This document shows, in pieces, positions 1 through 8,107 of a stretch of 64,000 bases of DNA. How positions within the stretch are numbered: position 1 is the stretch's first letter; the number at the start of each line of letters is the position of its first letter. The stretch comes from Methylobacterium sp. R2-1 (GTDB lineage Bacteria; Pseudomonadota; Alphaproteobacteria; Rhizobiales; Beijerinckiaceae). The position numbers and the translations under genes are program-made. The stretch lies in contig NZ_JACHWM010000002.1 of assembly GCF_014191355.1 (NCBI RefSeq), positions 124,001 through 188,000 of the forward strand. The letters are read 5' to 3'. Under the pieces are notes generated by a model that did not search any database, was not told the origin of the DNA, and saw nothing but the letters and a program-made list of their open reading frames with translations.

Positions 1-2
1 AG

Positions 3-749
3 CCGGCGATGCGCGCCCTGATCGAGACCGGCCTCGCCCGGATCGGCGAGCGGGCACGGGCGGGTGCGGTGCGGCTGAGCATGCATCCCGGCCCGTTCTG
101 CATCATCGCTTCGCGCAATCCGAACGCGCAGGCCAACGGCATCGCCGAACTGGAATACCACGCCGAGGTGATGACGATGCTGGGCTACGGTTCCGGCTGG
201 CACCCGCATGGCGCCCACCTCAACATCCATGTCGGTGGGCGCGAACCCGGCATCGAGGGATTCCGGGAAAGCCTGTCGCTGATCTCGGAGACGGCGCGCA
301 ACCTGCTGACCGTCGAGAACGACGAGTCGCTGTTCGGCCTCGACGCGGTGCTGCGGCTCGGCGACCGGGTGCCGGTGGTGCTCGATCTCCACCACCATTG
401 GGTCGAGAGCCGCGGCGCGTATATCGAGCCCGACGACCCCCGCATCCGGGCGGTGATCGCCTCCTGGCGCGGGGTGCGGCCGGTGAGCCATATCAGCGTC
501 TCGCGAGAGTCGGTCCTGCCCGAGCACGACACCGGCACGCTGCCGGATTACGTGGCACTCGCCGAACAGGGCCATTCCTGGCGCGATCTCGCGGCGCATT
601 CCGACCTGATGTGGAACGAGGCGGTCAACGCGCTGGTCGCCCGGCACTTGGTCTGGACCGATTTCGAAATCGAGGCCAAGGGCAAGAACCAGGCGAGCGT
701 ACCGCTGGCGGCGCAGATCGGGCGCGACCCGTCCCTGGCCGCGGCATGA
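3..749 (+). CDS. uvsE: UV damage endonuclease UvdE/UvsE, 5'-truncated by window edge
   Basis: TIM-barrel endonuclease of the UvdE family, which nicks DNA 5' of UV photoproducts and other distorting lesions in an alternative excision repair pathway. The frame is open to the first base of the window, so the N-terminal part of the barrel lies upstream. The visible part carries family hallmarks: LSMHPG, the AELEYHAEVMTMLG helix, a HGAHLNIHVGG strand, the acidic LLTVENDE segment and the metal-binding LDLHHHWVE. The stop is followed by 120 nt before the next gene. A methionine at position 9 exists but is unlikely to be the start, because the family begins earlier. The family call is firm; the role is from family knowledge. 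Confidence 0.88.
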   Translation, partial: PAMRALIETGLARIGERARAGAVRLSMHPGPFCIIASRNPNAQANGIAELEYHAEVMTMLGYGSGWHPHGAHLNIHVGGREPGIEGFRESLSLISETARNLLTVENDESLFGLDAVLRLGDRVPVVLDLHHHWVESRGAYIEPDDPRIRAVIASWRGVRPVSHISVSRESVLPEHDTGTLPDYVALAEQGHSWRDLAAHSDLMWNEAVNALVARHLVWTDFEIEAKGKNQASVPLAAQIGRDPSLAAA

Positions 750-869
750 CCGCCTCAAGCGCCGCTGGGCGGATTTGACCCGGCGGAGTGTGCCCGTCAC
801 CATGCTAGCTTCCTCATTCGTGCGCGGGGCTCGTCGGCCCGGCGCCCGTGGGAGCCGCGACCGAACACG

Positions 870-3596
870 ATGAGCGAGGCCGAACGGACGATCTCCGTGA
901 GCGACGACCGCCAGGGCGAGGCGCGCCGCCGCCTCGACCGGCTGGTGGGGCGGGCGCGGGCGGCGGGCCTGTGGGAGCGGGTCTGGCCGGTGCTGTGGCG
1001 CGGGCTCGGTGTCGCCCTTGCCTTCCTGGCGGTGTCGTGGCTCGGCCTGTGGCTCGATCTCTCCCCGCTCTGGCGCATGGTCGGGCTCGGCCTCTTCGCC
1101 GTCCTGTTCGTCGCGGCGCTGCTTCCCGCCTTTCGCCTGCGCGCCCTGAGCCGCCGCGAGGCGCTCGCCCGCATCGATCGGGAGGCCGCCCGCCAGGGTG
1201 GAAGCGTCCACGACCCGGCCTCGTCCATCGAGGACACGCTGGCCGTCGGCCAGAGCGATCCGGTCACCCGCGCCCTGTGGGCCCTGCACCAGTCACGGGC
1301 CGCCGCCGCCGTGGCGCGGCTGAAGGCCGGGCGCCCGCGCCCGCACATGCCGAGTCACGATCCCCTGGCGCTCCGCGCCGGCATCCTCGTCGCGGCTTTG
1401 GCCGCTTTGTTCGTCGCCGGCCCCGAATGGCGCGGGCGCGTCGCCGCCGCCTTCGACTGGCGCGCGCCGCAGGCTGCCGCGCCGAGCTTCCGGGTCGATG
1501 GCTGGATCGACCCGCCCATCTACACCCGCGTGCCGCCGCTGATCGTGACGATGTCGGGCGCCACGAAGGACGCCGTGCAGCGCCTGCGCGCACCGGTCAA
1601 TTCCACCCTGATCGTGCGCATCGCCGGCCAGGGCGAGGCGGAGCTCACTCCCAACGCCGCCCTGGTACCGGTCCCCAGGGACGAGAAGGCCGCCCCCGGC
1701 CGGCCGGCACCTCAGGGCGTCGCGCAGAACAGCGCCAAGGGCAACGAGACCCGCACCAGCCTGCGGGAGGAACGTTTCCGGCTCGCCGGCGGCACCGCCG
1801 AACTCGGCATCGCCGCCTCCGGCTCGGAGCCGCAGCGCCTCGTGATCGAATCGATCCCCGACCAGCCGCCGGAGGTGCGCCGGGTCGGCGACCTGGAGGT
1901 CAACGGTCGCGGCACCTTCAACCTCAGCTATCGCGCCAAGGACGATTACGGCATCGCCTCCGCGGACGGACTGGTCGAGCCGCTGAAAGCCGGTCGCTCG
2001 CTCGTGCCCGTGCCCAAGATCGCGCTCGCGCTACCCACGGACGCCACGGGCGAGACCGATACCAAGACACTGGTCGATCTCACCGACAATCCCTGGTCCG
2101 GCGCGCGGGTGAAGCTCACCCTCGTGGTCCGCGACGAGGCCGGGCAGGAGGGCCGCACCGAGACCGCCGAGATCGTGCTGCCGGCGCGCCCCTTCAGCCA
2201 GCCGCTCGCCCGCGCGCTCGCCGAGGAGCGCCGCCGTCTCGTCACCGCGCCCGACGAGGATCGCGACCGGGTCCAGACCGCTCTGGACGCCCTGCGGATC
2301 GCGCCGGAGCGCTTCACGCCGCAACCCGGGATCTTCCTCGGCCTCACCACCGCCGCCAACCGGCTGCGCGCGGCGAAGTCGGACGAGGATCTCACCAACG
2401 TCGCCGACCTCCTGTGGGAGATGGCTCTCAAGATCGAGGACGGCGACCTCTCGGATGCCGAGAAGGCGCTGCGCGCCGCCCAGGACCGCCTCAAGGAGGC
2501 GATCGACCGCAACGCGCCGGACGAGGAGATCAAGAAGCTCACCGAGGATCTGAAACAGGCCCTCGACAAGTTCATGAAGGAATTTGCCCAGCGCGCGAAA
2601 CCGCAGCGCCAGCAGCAATCGGAGCGCCAGCAACAGCAGCAGGGCGGCCAGACCGTGACGCCCGACGACCTCGAGAAGATGATCAAGGACATGCAGGAGG
2701 CGATGCAGCGCGGCGATACGGCGGAAGCCCAGCGCCTGCTCGATCAGCTCCGCAACGTGCTGGAAAACCTCCAGAACGCGGAGAGCGGCCAGAAGTCCGA
2801 CGGCGGCATGGCCGAGATGAACCGTCAGCTCGACGAACTCGACAAGATGTCCCGCGAGCAGCAGGAGCTGCGCGACGAGACCTACAAGGAGGGCCAGCAG
2901 GGCCAGCAGCGCCCCGGTCAGCGCCAGAGGCCGCAGCCGGGCCAGCAGCAGGGGCAGCAAGGCCAGCGCGGGCAGCAGCCCGGCCAGCAGAGCGAGGGCC
3001 AGGAAGGCCAACAGGGGCAGCAAGGCCGCGGCCAGCAGGGGCAGCGAGGTCAGGGCCAGGGTCAACAAGGTCAGAGCGGCGGGCAGCAGGGCCAGAACAT
3101 GGGCCAGCGCCAGCAGGGTCTGCGCGAGCAGCTCCAGGACCTCAAGAATCGGATGAAGCAGCAGGGGCTTCAGGGCGAAGAGGGTCTGGCGGATGCCGAG
3201 GAGGCCATGCGCGAGGCCGAGGAGGCTCTGGGCCGCGGCCGCAACGGCGACGCGGTGGACGCGCAGGGCCGCGCGCTCGACGGGCTGAAACGCGGCGCCG
3301 AGGGCATGCAGAAGCAGATGCAGCAGATGGCCGAGGGTGAGGGCCAGGGCGAGGGCCAGCAGGATGGCCAGTCGCAGGGTCGCCAGGGTCGCTCGGGCTC
3401 CTCCGACGACGATCCGCTCGGCCGCCCGACCCGCGGGCGCGACCTCTCGAACGGCAACGTGCGGGTGCCGAACGCGGACGAATCCGCGGTGCAGCGCGCC
3501 CGGCGGATCATGGAGGAGTTGCGGCGCAAACTCGGCGACCCCTCGCGTCCGCAGGAAGAACTCGATTATTTCGAGCGCCTGCTGCGCCGGAACTGA
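870..3596 (+). CDS. DUF4175 / TIGR02302 family large membrane protein with Gln/Gly-rich tract
   Basis: A 908-residue protein of the alphaproteobacterial DUF4175/TIGR02302 family; function unknown. Three hydrophobic segments lie at about residues 42-61, 68-86 and 167-184, and the rest is probably periplasmic. A proline-rich beta-like region (residues 200-460) resembles family members. Then come charged helices, and residues 673-749 are almost only Gln, Gly and Arg in GQQGQ-type repeats, followed by more helices with Met/Gln and an acidic, Ser-rich tail. ATG at 870 is the first in-frame start after the upstream gene. The low-complexity tract keeps the reading frame and GC bias of the gene, so it looks like real coding sequence. 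Confidence 0.85.
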   Translation: MSEAERTISVSDDRQGEARRRLDRLVGRARAAGLWERVWPVLWRGLGVALAFLAVSWLGLWLDLSPLWRMVGLGLFAVLFVAALLPAFRLRALSRREALARIDREAARQGGSVHDPASSIEDTLAVGQSDPVTRALWALHQSRAAAAVARLKAGRPRPHMPSHDPLALRAGILVAALAALFVAGPEWRGRVAAAFDWRAPQAAAPSFRVDGWIDPPIYTRVPPLIVTMSGATKDAVQRLRAPVNSTLIVRIAGQGEAELTPNAALVPVPRDEKAAPGRPAPQGVAQNSAKGNETRTSLREERFRLAGGTAELGIAASGSEPQRLVIESIPDQPPEVRRVGDLEVNGRGTFNLSYRAKDDYGIASADGLVEPLKAGRSLVPVPKIALALPTDATGETDTKTLVDLTDNPWSGARVKLTLVVRDEAGQEGRTETAEIVLPARPFSQPLARALAEERRRLVTAPDEDRDRVQTALDALRIAPERFTPQPGIFLGLTTAANRLRAAKSDEDLTNVADLLWEMALKIEDGDLSDAEKALRAAQDRLKEAIDRNAPDEEIKKLTEDLKQALDKFMKEFAQRAKPQRQQQSERQQQQQGGQTVTPDDLEKMIKDMQEAMQRGDTAEAQRLLDQLRNVLENLQNAESGQKSDGGMAEMNRQLDELDKMSREQQELRDETYKEGQQGQQRPGQRQRPQPGQQQGQQGQRGQQPGQQSEGQEGQQGQQGRGQQGQRGQGQGQQGQSGGQQGQNMGQRQQGLREQLQDLKNRMKQQGLQGEEGLADAEEAMREAEEALGRGRNGDAVDAQGRALDGLKRGAEGMQKQMQQMAEGEGQGEGQQDGQSQGRQGRSGSSDDDPLGRPTRGRDLSNGNVRVPNADESAVQRARRIMEELRRKLGDPSRPQEELDYFERLLRRN

Positions 3597-3663
3597 CCCC
3601 GCCGAAGAACCTTCTTCCGGGCCGTGCTCGCGCTAGCACGGTCCCTCACGAGATCACCGACCC

Positions 3664-3849
3664 ATGTCTGCCAACCAGCTCGTCCTTCTCGCCTGCCTCG
3701 CTGTCGCCGGCGTGCTGCTCTTCGGTCTCGTCAACATGATGCGGGGCGGAAGCGCCAACCTCTCGCAGAGGCTGATGCGCCTGCGCGTCCTCCTGCAATT
3801 CGTCGCCATCATCGTCATCATGGGCGTGGTCTGGTGGCGCGCGGCCTGA
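3664..3849 (+). CDS. twin-transmembrane HIG1-domain small protein
   Basis: A 61-residue inner-membrane protein with two hydrophobic helices (about residues 5-22 and 42-58) joined by a basic loop containing SQRLMRLRVLLQF, the conserved core of the HIG1 (hypoxia-induced gene 1) family. In alphaproteobacteria such 'twin transmembrane' proteins are usually encoded next to the PduO-type adenosyltransferase and etfBA, and the same association is seen here, although a lipocalin remnant and a PagL-like gene lie between. HIG1 proteins elsewhere act in respiratory-complex assembly; that role here is inference. A short hairpin (CCGTGCT/AGCACGG, 3622-3641) precedes the gene. Confidence 0.8.
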   Translation: MSANQLVLLACLAVAGVLLFGLVNMMRGGSANLSQRLMRLRVLLQFVAIIVIMGVVWWRAA

Positions 3850-3888
3850 GTGCGCCCTCCCCTCGTCATCCGGTCCCGCGCCCGAAGG

Positions 3889-4370
3889 TCACGATGCTGC
3901 GGGTCTCGTCCCGGCGGCCCGGTTCGGCATCACCCGCCAAGGGGTCAGCACCTGCAGCCGGCCGCCGTCGAGCTTGAACATCCGGGTCTGCTTCGTGCCG
4001 GCCCATTTCGGGTCTTTGGCGACGTCGAGGTCGGCGGTCCAACTGTCACCGTCGAGGTGAAGCCTCCCGGTACAGGAGACGAGGATGCTCATCAGGGCCG
4101 CACGTTGCGCCTCCGTTTCGGCGGGCTTGCGGCCTTCCCCGGTCAGGACGAAGAAGACGCGCTTGTCGGGCGTGAGCGAGGCGTAGTCGGTCGGGTGCTG
4201 GCCCATCACCGGCAGCTTCTCGCCGTTCTCGCGCACCTCGACCTCGTAAGAGACGAGCTTCCACAGCCGGTCAGCCGGACATCGTTCTCGGCCCGGGCCG
4301 TCCCCAGGCTGCGGCTGATGCCTGAAGCGCGATCGCGGAGCCAAGACGAGACAGGGCCCAGCGGATGCAT
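3889..4370 (-). pseudogene. frameshifted lipocalin-like domain protein
   Basis: The minus strand encodes a recognisable lipocalin-like domain (WKLVSYEVEV, then FFVLTGEGRKPAETEAQRAA, YREG-type calyx strands and a KQTRMFKLDGGRLQVLTP end), but the domain has no proper start in its own frame. The residues expected just before it (ARAENDVRLTG) are present in another frame. One missing base in the ACCGGC/TGTGGAAG stretch near 4268-4274 would join VRLTG to LWKLVSYE. A signal-peptide-like stretch (IALQASAAA) lies in the third frame around 4305-4335, so a second shift is possible. I read this as a decayed secreted lipocalin-like gene; a sequencing error cannot be excluded. Confidence 0.62.
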
Positions 4371-4572
4371 GATCGCGCCCCTTGCATCCCACGCGATCAC
4401 CGCTCCGCGCGAAAGCACATCCGACAGCCGGCGGCGCGCCGCGCGACGTGAACGGAGTGTGGCGCCCAGGCCCCACCGGGGCGGCAAAAGCGTCGGAGCC
4501 GGATGAATCCGCGGGCTGTGCCCCGGGCACCGTGATATTCGAGGCGGGTTGAAACGGACGGACCGACCGCCG

Positions 4573-5211
4573 ATGAAGTTACCCCTTGCCCGGATTCTCG
4601 TCGGCGTCCTCGCCGGCTCGGCCGTCACGGCCACGCAGGCCGCCGATCTCGGCGCCGCCCGGGCCCCTGCACCGCCGCCCTATTTCGCCCCCGTCCAGCC
4701 CTACTCGATCGTCTCCGAAGTCCGCATCGGCGGCTCGGTTCAGGATCCGGGCAGCGCCGAGGGCAAGCTGCCGGGCTTCAGCACGGCGAACGTCAACGGC
4801 GAAATCCTGTTCGCCAAGCCGCTCGTGACCACCGACCCGTTCTGGCAGGCCTTCGTGCCGCGTCCGACCGTGGGCGGCAGCTACAACACCGGCGGCCGCA
4901 CCAGCTACGCCTATATCGGCGCCACCTGGACCGTGGACCTGTTCCCCGAGACCCTGGACCGGCGCGTCTTCCTCGAAGGCTTCTTCGGCGGCGCGGCCCA
5001 TAACGGCTATACCGGCCTGAAGGCGAACGCACCCTACGGCTTCAACGCGCTAGGCTGCTCGCCGCTGTTCCGCGAGGCGGCGGCGCTCGGCTTCCGCATC
5101 GACGAGCACTGGAGCGTCATGGCCACCGTCGAGCACATGTCGAATGCCGGCTTGTGCGGCGACAACCGCGGCCTGACCAATTTCGGTGGCAAGCTCGGCT
5201 ACACCTTCTGA
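4573..5211 (+). CDS. PagL-like lipid A deacylase / acyloxyacyl hydrolase
   Basis: Outer-membrane beta-barrel of the lipid A 3-O-deacylase (PagL) family, which trims acyl chains from lipopolysaccharide. The start at 4573 gives a signal peptide (MKLPLARILVGVLAG ... TQAA). The C-terminal part holds the family signature: VEHMSNAGLC with the His and Ser of the catalytic set, then NRGLTNFGGKLGYTF, ending in an aromatic residue as barrel proteins do. Length (212 residues) suits the family. An upstream in-frame ATG (4549) would add eight charged residues before the signal peptide. The gene is followed by a strong terminator, so it is monocistronic. Confidence 0.83.
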   Translation: MKLPLARILVGVLAGSAVTATQAADLGAARAPAPPPYFAPVQPYSIVSEVRIGGSVQDPGSAEGKLPGFSTANVNGEILFAKPLVTTDPFWQAFVPRPTVGGSYNTGGRTSYAYIGATWTVDLFPETLDRRVFLEGFFGGAAHNGYTGLKANAPYGFNALGCSPLFREAAALGFRIDEHWSVMATVEHMSNAGLCGDNRGLTNFGGKLGYTF

Positions 5212-5232
5212 CCGCAGGTCTGGCGCCAGCCG

Positions 5233-5264
5233 CTTTTACGGCTTGCCAGACTTTTACGGCTTGC
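5233..5264 (+). repeat. two direct copies of CTTTTACGGCTTGC
   Basis: The 14-mer CTTTTACGGCTTGC occurs at 5233-5246 and again at 5251-5264, an 18-nt period, between the deacylase stop codon and its terminator. Probably a small slippage duplication. Confidence 0.6.
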
Positions 5265-5268
5265 AAAG

Positions 5269-5304
5269 ACCCGCCGGGCGCGAAACATCGCCGGCGGGTT
5301 TTTT
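5269..5304 (+). terminator. intrinsic terminator after the lipid A deacylase gene
   Basis: Stem ACCCGCCGG (5269-5277) pairs with CCGGCGGGT (5291-5299) and is followed by a run of T to 5304. Confidence 0.88.
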
Positions 5305-5320
5305 ATCATTGAAGAACACT

Positions 5321-5423
5321 GGAGCATCGTCCCGAAAGGTGGCTGCCGGCTTTCGGAAAAAGACGATGCAACAACAAGGGGCCAGAGCATCGTCCTGGAT
5401 CCGAGATCCAGGACGATGCTCTA
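5321..5423 (+). repeat. double-hairpin interspersed repeat, copy A
   Basis: About 100 bp made of two hairpins. The first has outer arms GAGCATCGTC and GACGATGC around CCGAAAG/CTTTCGG. The second is a near-perfect palindrome with arms AGAGCATCGTCCTGGAT and ATCCAGGACGATGCTCT around a short loop. The same element in reverse orientation lies at 42263-42365; by hand alignment they differ at about 12 of 101 positions. Both copies lie between genes. It ends 20 nt before the adenosyltransferase start. Confidence 0.85.
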
Positions 5424-5443
5424 GGGCCCGCGAGAGGGACGCT

Positions 5444-6016
5444 GTGGTCAAGCTCAACCGCATCTACACCCGCACCGGCGATCAGGGCACGACCGGGCTC
5501 GCCAACGGCGAGCGCCGCTCCAAGGCGGATCTGCGGGTGGAAGCCTACGGCACCGTCGACGAGACCAATGCCTGCATCGGGCTTGCCCGCCTCACCGCCG
5601 AGCCCGCCCTCGACGCCATGCTGGCGCGTATCCAGAACGACCTGTTCGATCTCGGTGCCGACCTCGCCACGCCGCCGAGCGACAAGCCGCTCGGCTACGA
5701 GCCCCTGCGGGTCGTCGCCGCGCAGGTGCAGCGGCTGGAGACGGAGATCGACGCGCTCAACGCGAACATCCCGCCGCTGAAGTCCTTCGTCCTGCCCGGC
5801 GGCTCCGCCACGGCCGCCGCGCTCCACCTCGCCCGCACCGTCTGCCGCCGCGCCGAGCGGCTGGTGGTCGCGCTGTCGGGGGTCGAGAGCGAGGCGATCT
5901 CGGCGGAAGCCCTGCAATACCTCAACCGGTTGTCGGACTTCCTGTTCGTGGCCTCCCGCGCGGCCAACCGCGACGGCGCCGACGACGTGCTCTGGGTGCC
6001 CGGCCAGAACCGGTGA
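5444..6016 (+). CDS. PduO-type cob(I)alamin adenosyltransferase
   Basis: ATP:cob(I)alamin adenosyltransferase of the PduO type, which transfers the adenosyl group of ATP to Co(I) of cobalamin to make coenzyme B12. The N-terminus shows the family ATP loop, TRTGDQGTTGLANG, with Lys and the EAYGTVDETNA segment after it; the C-terminal half carries RTVCRRAERLVVAL and the YLNRLSDFLFVASRAAN signature. GTG at 5444 is preferred: it follows GAGAGGGA (5432-5439) and starts right before the conserved VKLNRIYTRTG, giving 190 residues, normal for the family. An open frame extends upstream but runs through the repeat element. B12 supply would support methylmalonyl-CoA and ethylmalonyl-CoA mutases. Confidence 0.92.
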   Translation: MVKLNRIYTRTGDQGTTGLANGERRSKADLRVEAYGTVDETNACIGLARLTAEPALDAMLARIQNDLFDLGADLATPPSDKPLGYEPLRVVAAQVQRLETEIDALNANIPPLKSFVLPGGSATAAALHLARTVCRRAERLVVALSGVESEAISAEALQYLNRLSDFLFVASRAANRDGADDVLWVPGQNR

Positions 6017-6048
6017 ATGTCCGCGGGTCACGCCCCCGATAAGGCGCG

Positions 6049-6077
6049 TTGACAAGCGGGAAATCGCCTCGCTACGG
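6049..6077 (+). promoter_or_regulatory. candidate housekeeping promoter for etfBA
   Basis: TTGACA (6049-6054), a 17-nt spacer and CTACGG (6072-6077), which fits the relaxed alphaproteobacterial sigma-70 pattern. It lies about 100 nt before the etfB start in the only gap between the adenosyltransferase gene and etfB. Confidence 0.5.
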
Positions 6078-6178
6078 TCCCGCCGCCCTGACAATCCCAT
6101 CAAGCGCGGTCAAGCGGGTCCGAGAGCCGTCCGTCAAGTGATGCCGGGACTTCGCAGGAACGGAGGAATGCGACAGCC

Positions 6179-6928
6179 ATGAAGGTTCTGGTGCCCGTCA
6201 AGCGGGTCGTCGATTACAACGTGAAGATCCGCGTCAAGTCCGACGGGTCAGGCGTGGAACTTGCCAACGTCAAGATGTCGATGAATCCCTTCGACGAGAT
6301 CGCCGTCGAGGAGGCGATCCGCCTGAAGGAGAAGGGCAAGGTCACCGAGATCATCGCCGTCTCGATCGGCCCGCAGCAGGCGCAGGAGACGCTCCGCACC
6401 GCGCTCGCCATGGGCGCCGACCGGGCGATCCTGGTCAAGACCGACGTGAATTGCGAGCCGCTCGCCGTCGCCAAGGTGCTGAAGGCCGTGGTGGAAAAGG
6501 AGAGCCCGAACCTCGTCATCCTCGGCAAGCAGGCGATCGACGACGATTCGAACCAGACCGGCCAGATGCTGGCGGCGCTGCTGGGCTGGCCGCAGGGCAC
6601 CTTCGCCTTCAAGGTCGAGTTCGGCGAGGGCGCGATCGACGTGACCCGCGAGGTCGATGGCGGCCTCCAGACCGTCTCGCTCAAGCTGCCGGCGATCGTC
6701 ACGACCGACCTGCGCCTCAACGAGCCGCGCTACGCGTCGCTGCCCAACATCATGAAGGCGAAGAAGAAGCCGCTGGAGGAGCTGTCCCCGGAGGGGCTCG
6801 GGATCGACGTCACGCCGAAGCTGACCGTGCTCAAGGTCGCCGAGCCGCCGGGCCGGCAGGCGGGTGTGAAGGTCGGCTCCGCGGCCGAGCTGGTGCAGAA
6901 GCTCAAGGTCGAAGCCGGCGTGCTCTGA
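6179..6928 (+). CDS. etfB: electron transfer flavoprotein beta subunit
   Basis: Beta subunit of the heterodimeric electron transfer flavoprotein, which carries electrons from acyl-CoA and related dehydrogenases to the quinone pool through ETF:quinone oxidoreductase. The 249-residue length and the start [14 protein letters not shown] are canonical. The AMP-binding region and the recognition loop are visible as [37 protein letters not shown] and [19 protein letters not shown] with a following K-rich stretch. GGAGGAA at 6162-6168 sets the start. It is followed by etfA after an 80-nt gap, and both are probably cotranscribed. Confidence 0.97.
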   Translation: MKVLVPVKRVVDYNVKIRVKSDGSGVELANVKMSMNPFDEIAVEEAIRLKEKGKVTEIIAVSIGPQQAQETLRTALAMGADRAILVKTDVNCEPLAVAKVLKAVVEKESPNLVILGKQAIDDDSNQTGQMLAALLGWPQGTFAFKVEFGEGAIDVTREVDGGLQTVSLKLPAIVTTDLRLNEPRYASLPNIMKAKKKPLEELSPEGLGIDVTPKLTVLKVAEPPGRQAGVKVGSAAELVQKLKVEAGVL

Positions 6929-7008
6929 CCCTGACTCTGATCCATTCGGCGCCGCTCCCAATCCTCGGTCGAGCGGCGCCCCTCCCCTCTTTTTGAGAAG
7001 TTTTGCCG

Positions 7009-7962
7009 ATGACCACGCTCCTCTACGTCGAGCACGCCAATGGGCAGATCAAGGACGGCACGCTGAAGGCGCTGACCGCGGCCAAGGAACTGGGTGCGCC
7101 CATCCACGCCCTGGTGCTCGGCACCGGCTCGAAGCCGGCGGCCGAGGCGGCGGCCAAGCTCGATGGCGTCGAGAAGGTGCTGAATGCCGAGGACGCCGCT
7201 TACGACCACGACCTCGCCGAGCCGACTGCCGCGCTGATCGCCGCGATCGCCGAGCCCTATGACGCGATCGTGGCCGCCGCCACGACCACGGGCAAGAACA
7301 CCCTGCCCCGCGTGGCTGCGCTCCTCGACGTCGCGCAGATCTCCGACATCATCAAGGTCGTCTCGCCCGACACGTTCGACCGGCCGATCTACGCCGGCAA
7401 CGCGATCCAGACCGTGCAGGTCGGTGCGGGCAAGCGCGTCATCACCGTGCGCACCGCCGCCTTCAAGCCGGCGGAGGAGGGCAGCAGCGCCGCCCCGGTC
7501 GAGGCGATCTCGGCTGCGGCTCCGGACGCACTGGGTGCCGCGTATAAGTCGGAAGAAATCGCCAAGTCCGACCGGCCGGAACTGGCCTCGGCCAAGTTTA
7601 TCGTCTCCGGCGGCCGCTCCCTCGGCTCGGCGGAGAAGTTCAAGGAGCTGATCGAGCCGCTGGCCGACGCCCTCGGCGCCGCGGTCGGCGCCTCGCGCGC
7701 GGCGGTGGATGCCGGCTACGCCCCGAACGACTGGCAGGTCGGTCAGACCGGCAAGGTGGTGGCACCCGACCTCTACGTCGCGGTCGGCATCTCCGGCGCG
7801 ATCCAGCACTTGGCCGGCATGAAGGACTCGAAGATCATCGTCGCCGTCAACAAGGACGAGGACGCGCCGATCTTCCAGGTGGCGGATTACGGGCTTGTCG
7901 GCGACCTGTTCCAGGTCGTGCCGGACTTGCAGGCCGAGATCGCCAAGGCCAAGGACCGGTAG
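7009..7962 (+). CDS. etfA: electron transfer flavoprotein alpha subunit
   Basis: Alpha subunit of ETF, which binds the redox-active FAD. The C-terminal FAD domain is clear: [52 protein letters not shown] and [21 protein letters not shown], all standard. ATG at 7009 begins the conserved [12 protein letters not shown]; a TTG two codons earlier is a poorer start. About 317 residues, the usual size. It works with EtfB and lies ahead of a hydroxyacyl-CoA dehydrogenase, matching fatty-acid or ethylmalonyl-CoA-type carbon metabolism. Confidence 0.97.
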   Translation: MTTLLYVEHANGQIKDGTLKALTAAKELGAPIHALVLGTGSKPAAEAAAKLDGVEKVLNAEDAAYDHDLAEPTAALIAAIAEPYDAIVAAATTTGKNTLPRVAALLDVAQISDIIKVVSPDTFDRPIYAGNAIQTVQVGAGKRVITVRTAAFKPAEEGSSAAPVEAISAAAPDALGAAYKSEEIAKSDRPELASAKFIVSGGRSLGSAEKFKELIEPLADALGAAVGASRAAVDAGYAPNDWQVGQTGKVVAPDLYVAVGISGAIQHLAGMKDSKIIVAVNKDEDAPIFQVADYGLVGDLFQVVPDLQAEIAKAKDR

Positions 7963-7993
7963 AAGGATCGGTAACGCGCCTCACGATACCGTC

Positions 7994-8028
7994 GAACCGG
8001 TTCAGGTGCCTGCGGCTTGAAACCGGTT
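7994..8028 (+). repeat. imperfect inverted repeat between etfA and hbd
   Basis: AACCGGTTCA (7995-8004) faces TGAAACCGGTT (8018-8028), a stem with one bulged base. It lies 32 nt after the etfA stop and touches the -35 element proposed for hbd. It has no T-run, so it may be an operator, a processing hairpin or part of a dispersed palindrome rather than a terminator. Confidence 0.6.
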
Positions 8029-8056
8029 TGACGCATTTGTTGCAGTGCCGCATTCT
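8028..8056 (+). promoter_or_regulatory. candidate promoter for hbd
   Basis: TTGACG (8028-8033), 17-nt spacer, CATTCT (8051-8056). It is placed about 50 nt before the likely start codon, and its -35 overlaps the end of the inverted repeat at 7994-8028. Confidence 0.4.
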
Positions 8057-8107
8057 AGCGATGCGGTCGAGAGGACGATGCCGCAGCAGGTAGGACGCGA
8101 TACGGGT

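Noticed and set aside
2031..3068. Long Leu/Ala-rich minus-strand frame
   Set aside because: Mirror of the Gln/Gly-rich plus-strand gene; Leu comes from CAG read backwards.
3622..3641. CCGTGCT/AGCACGG hairpin as terminator of the DUF4175 gene
   Set aside because: No T-run and only 7 bp; may be chance in GC-rich DNA.
8078..8107. ATG 8078 as the hbd start
   Set aside because: It would add ten residues absent from the family; ATG 8108 begins right at the Rossmann strand and has a better ribosome site.
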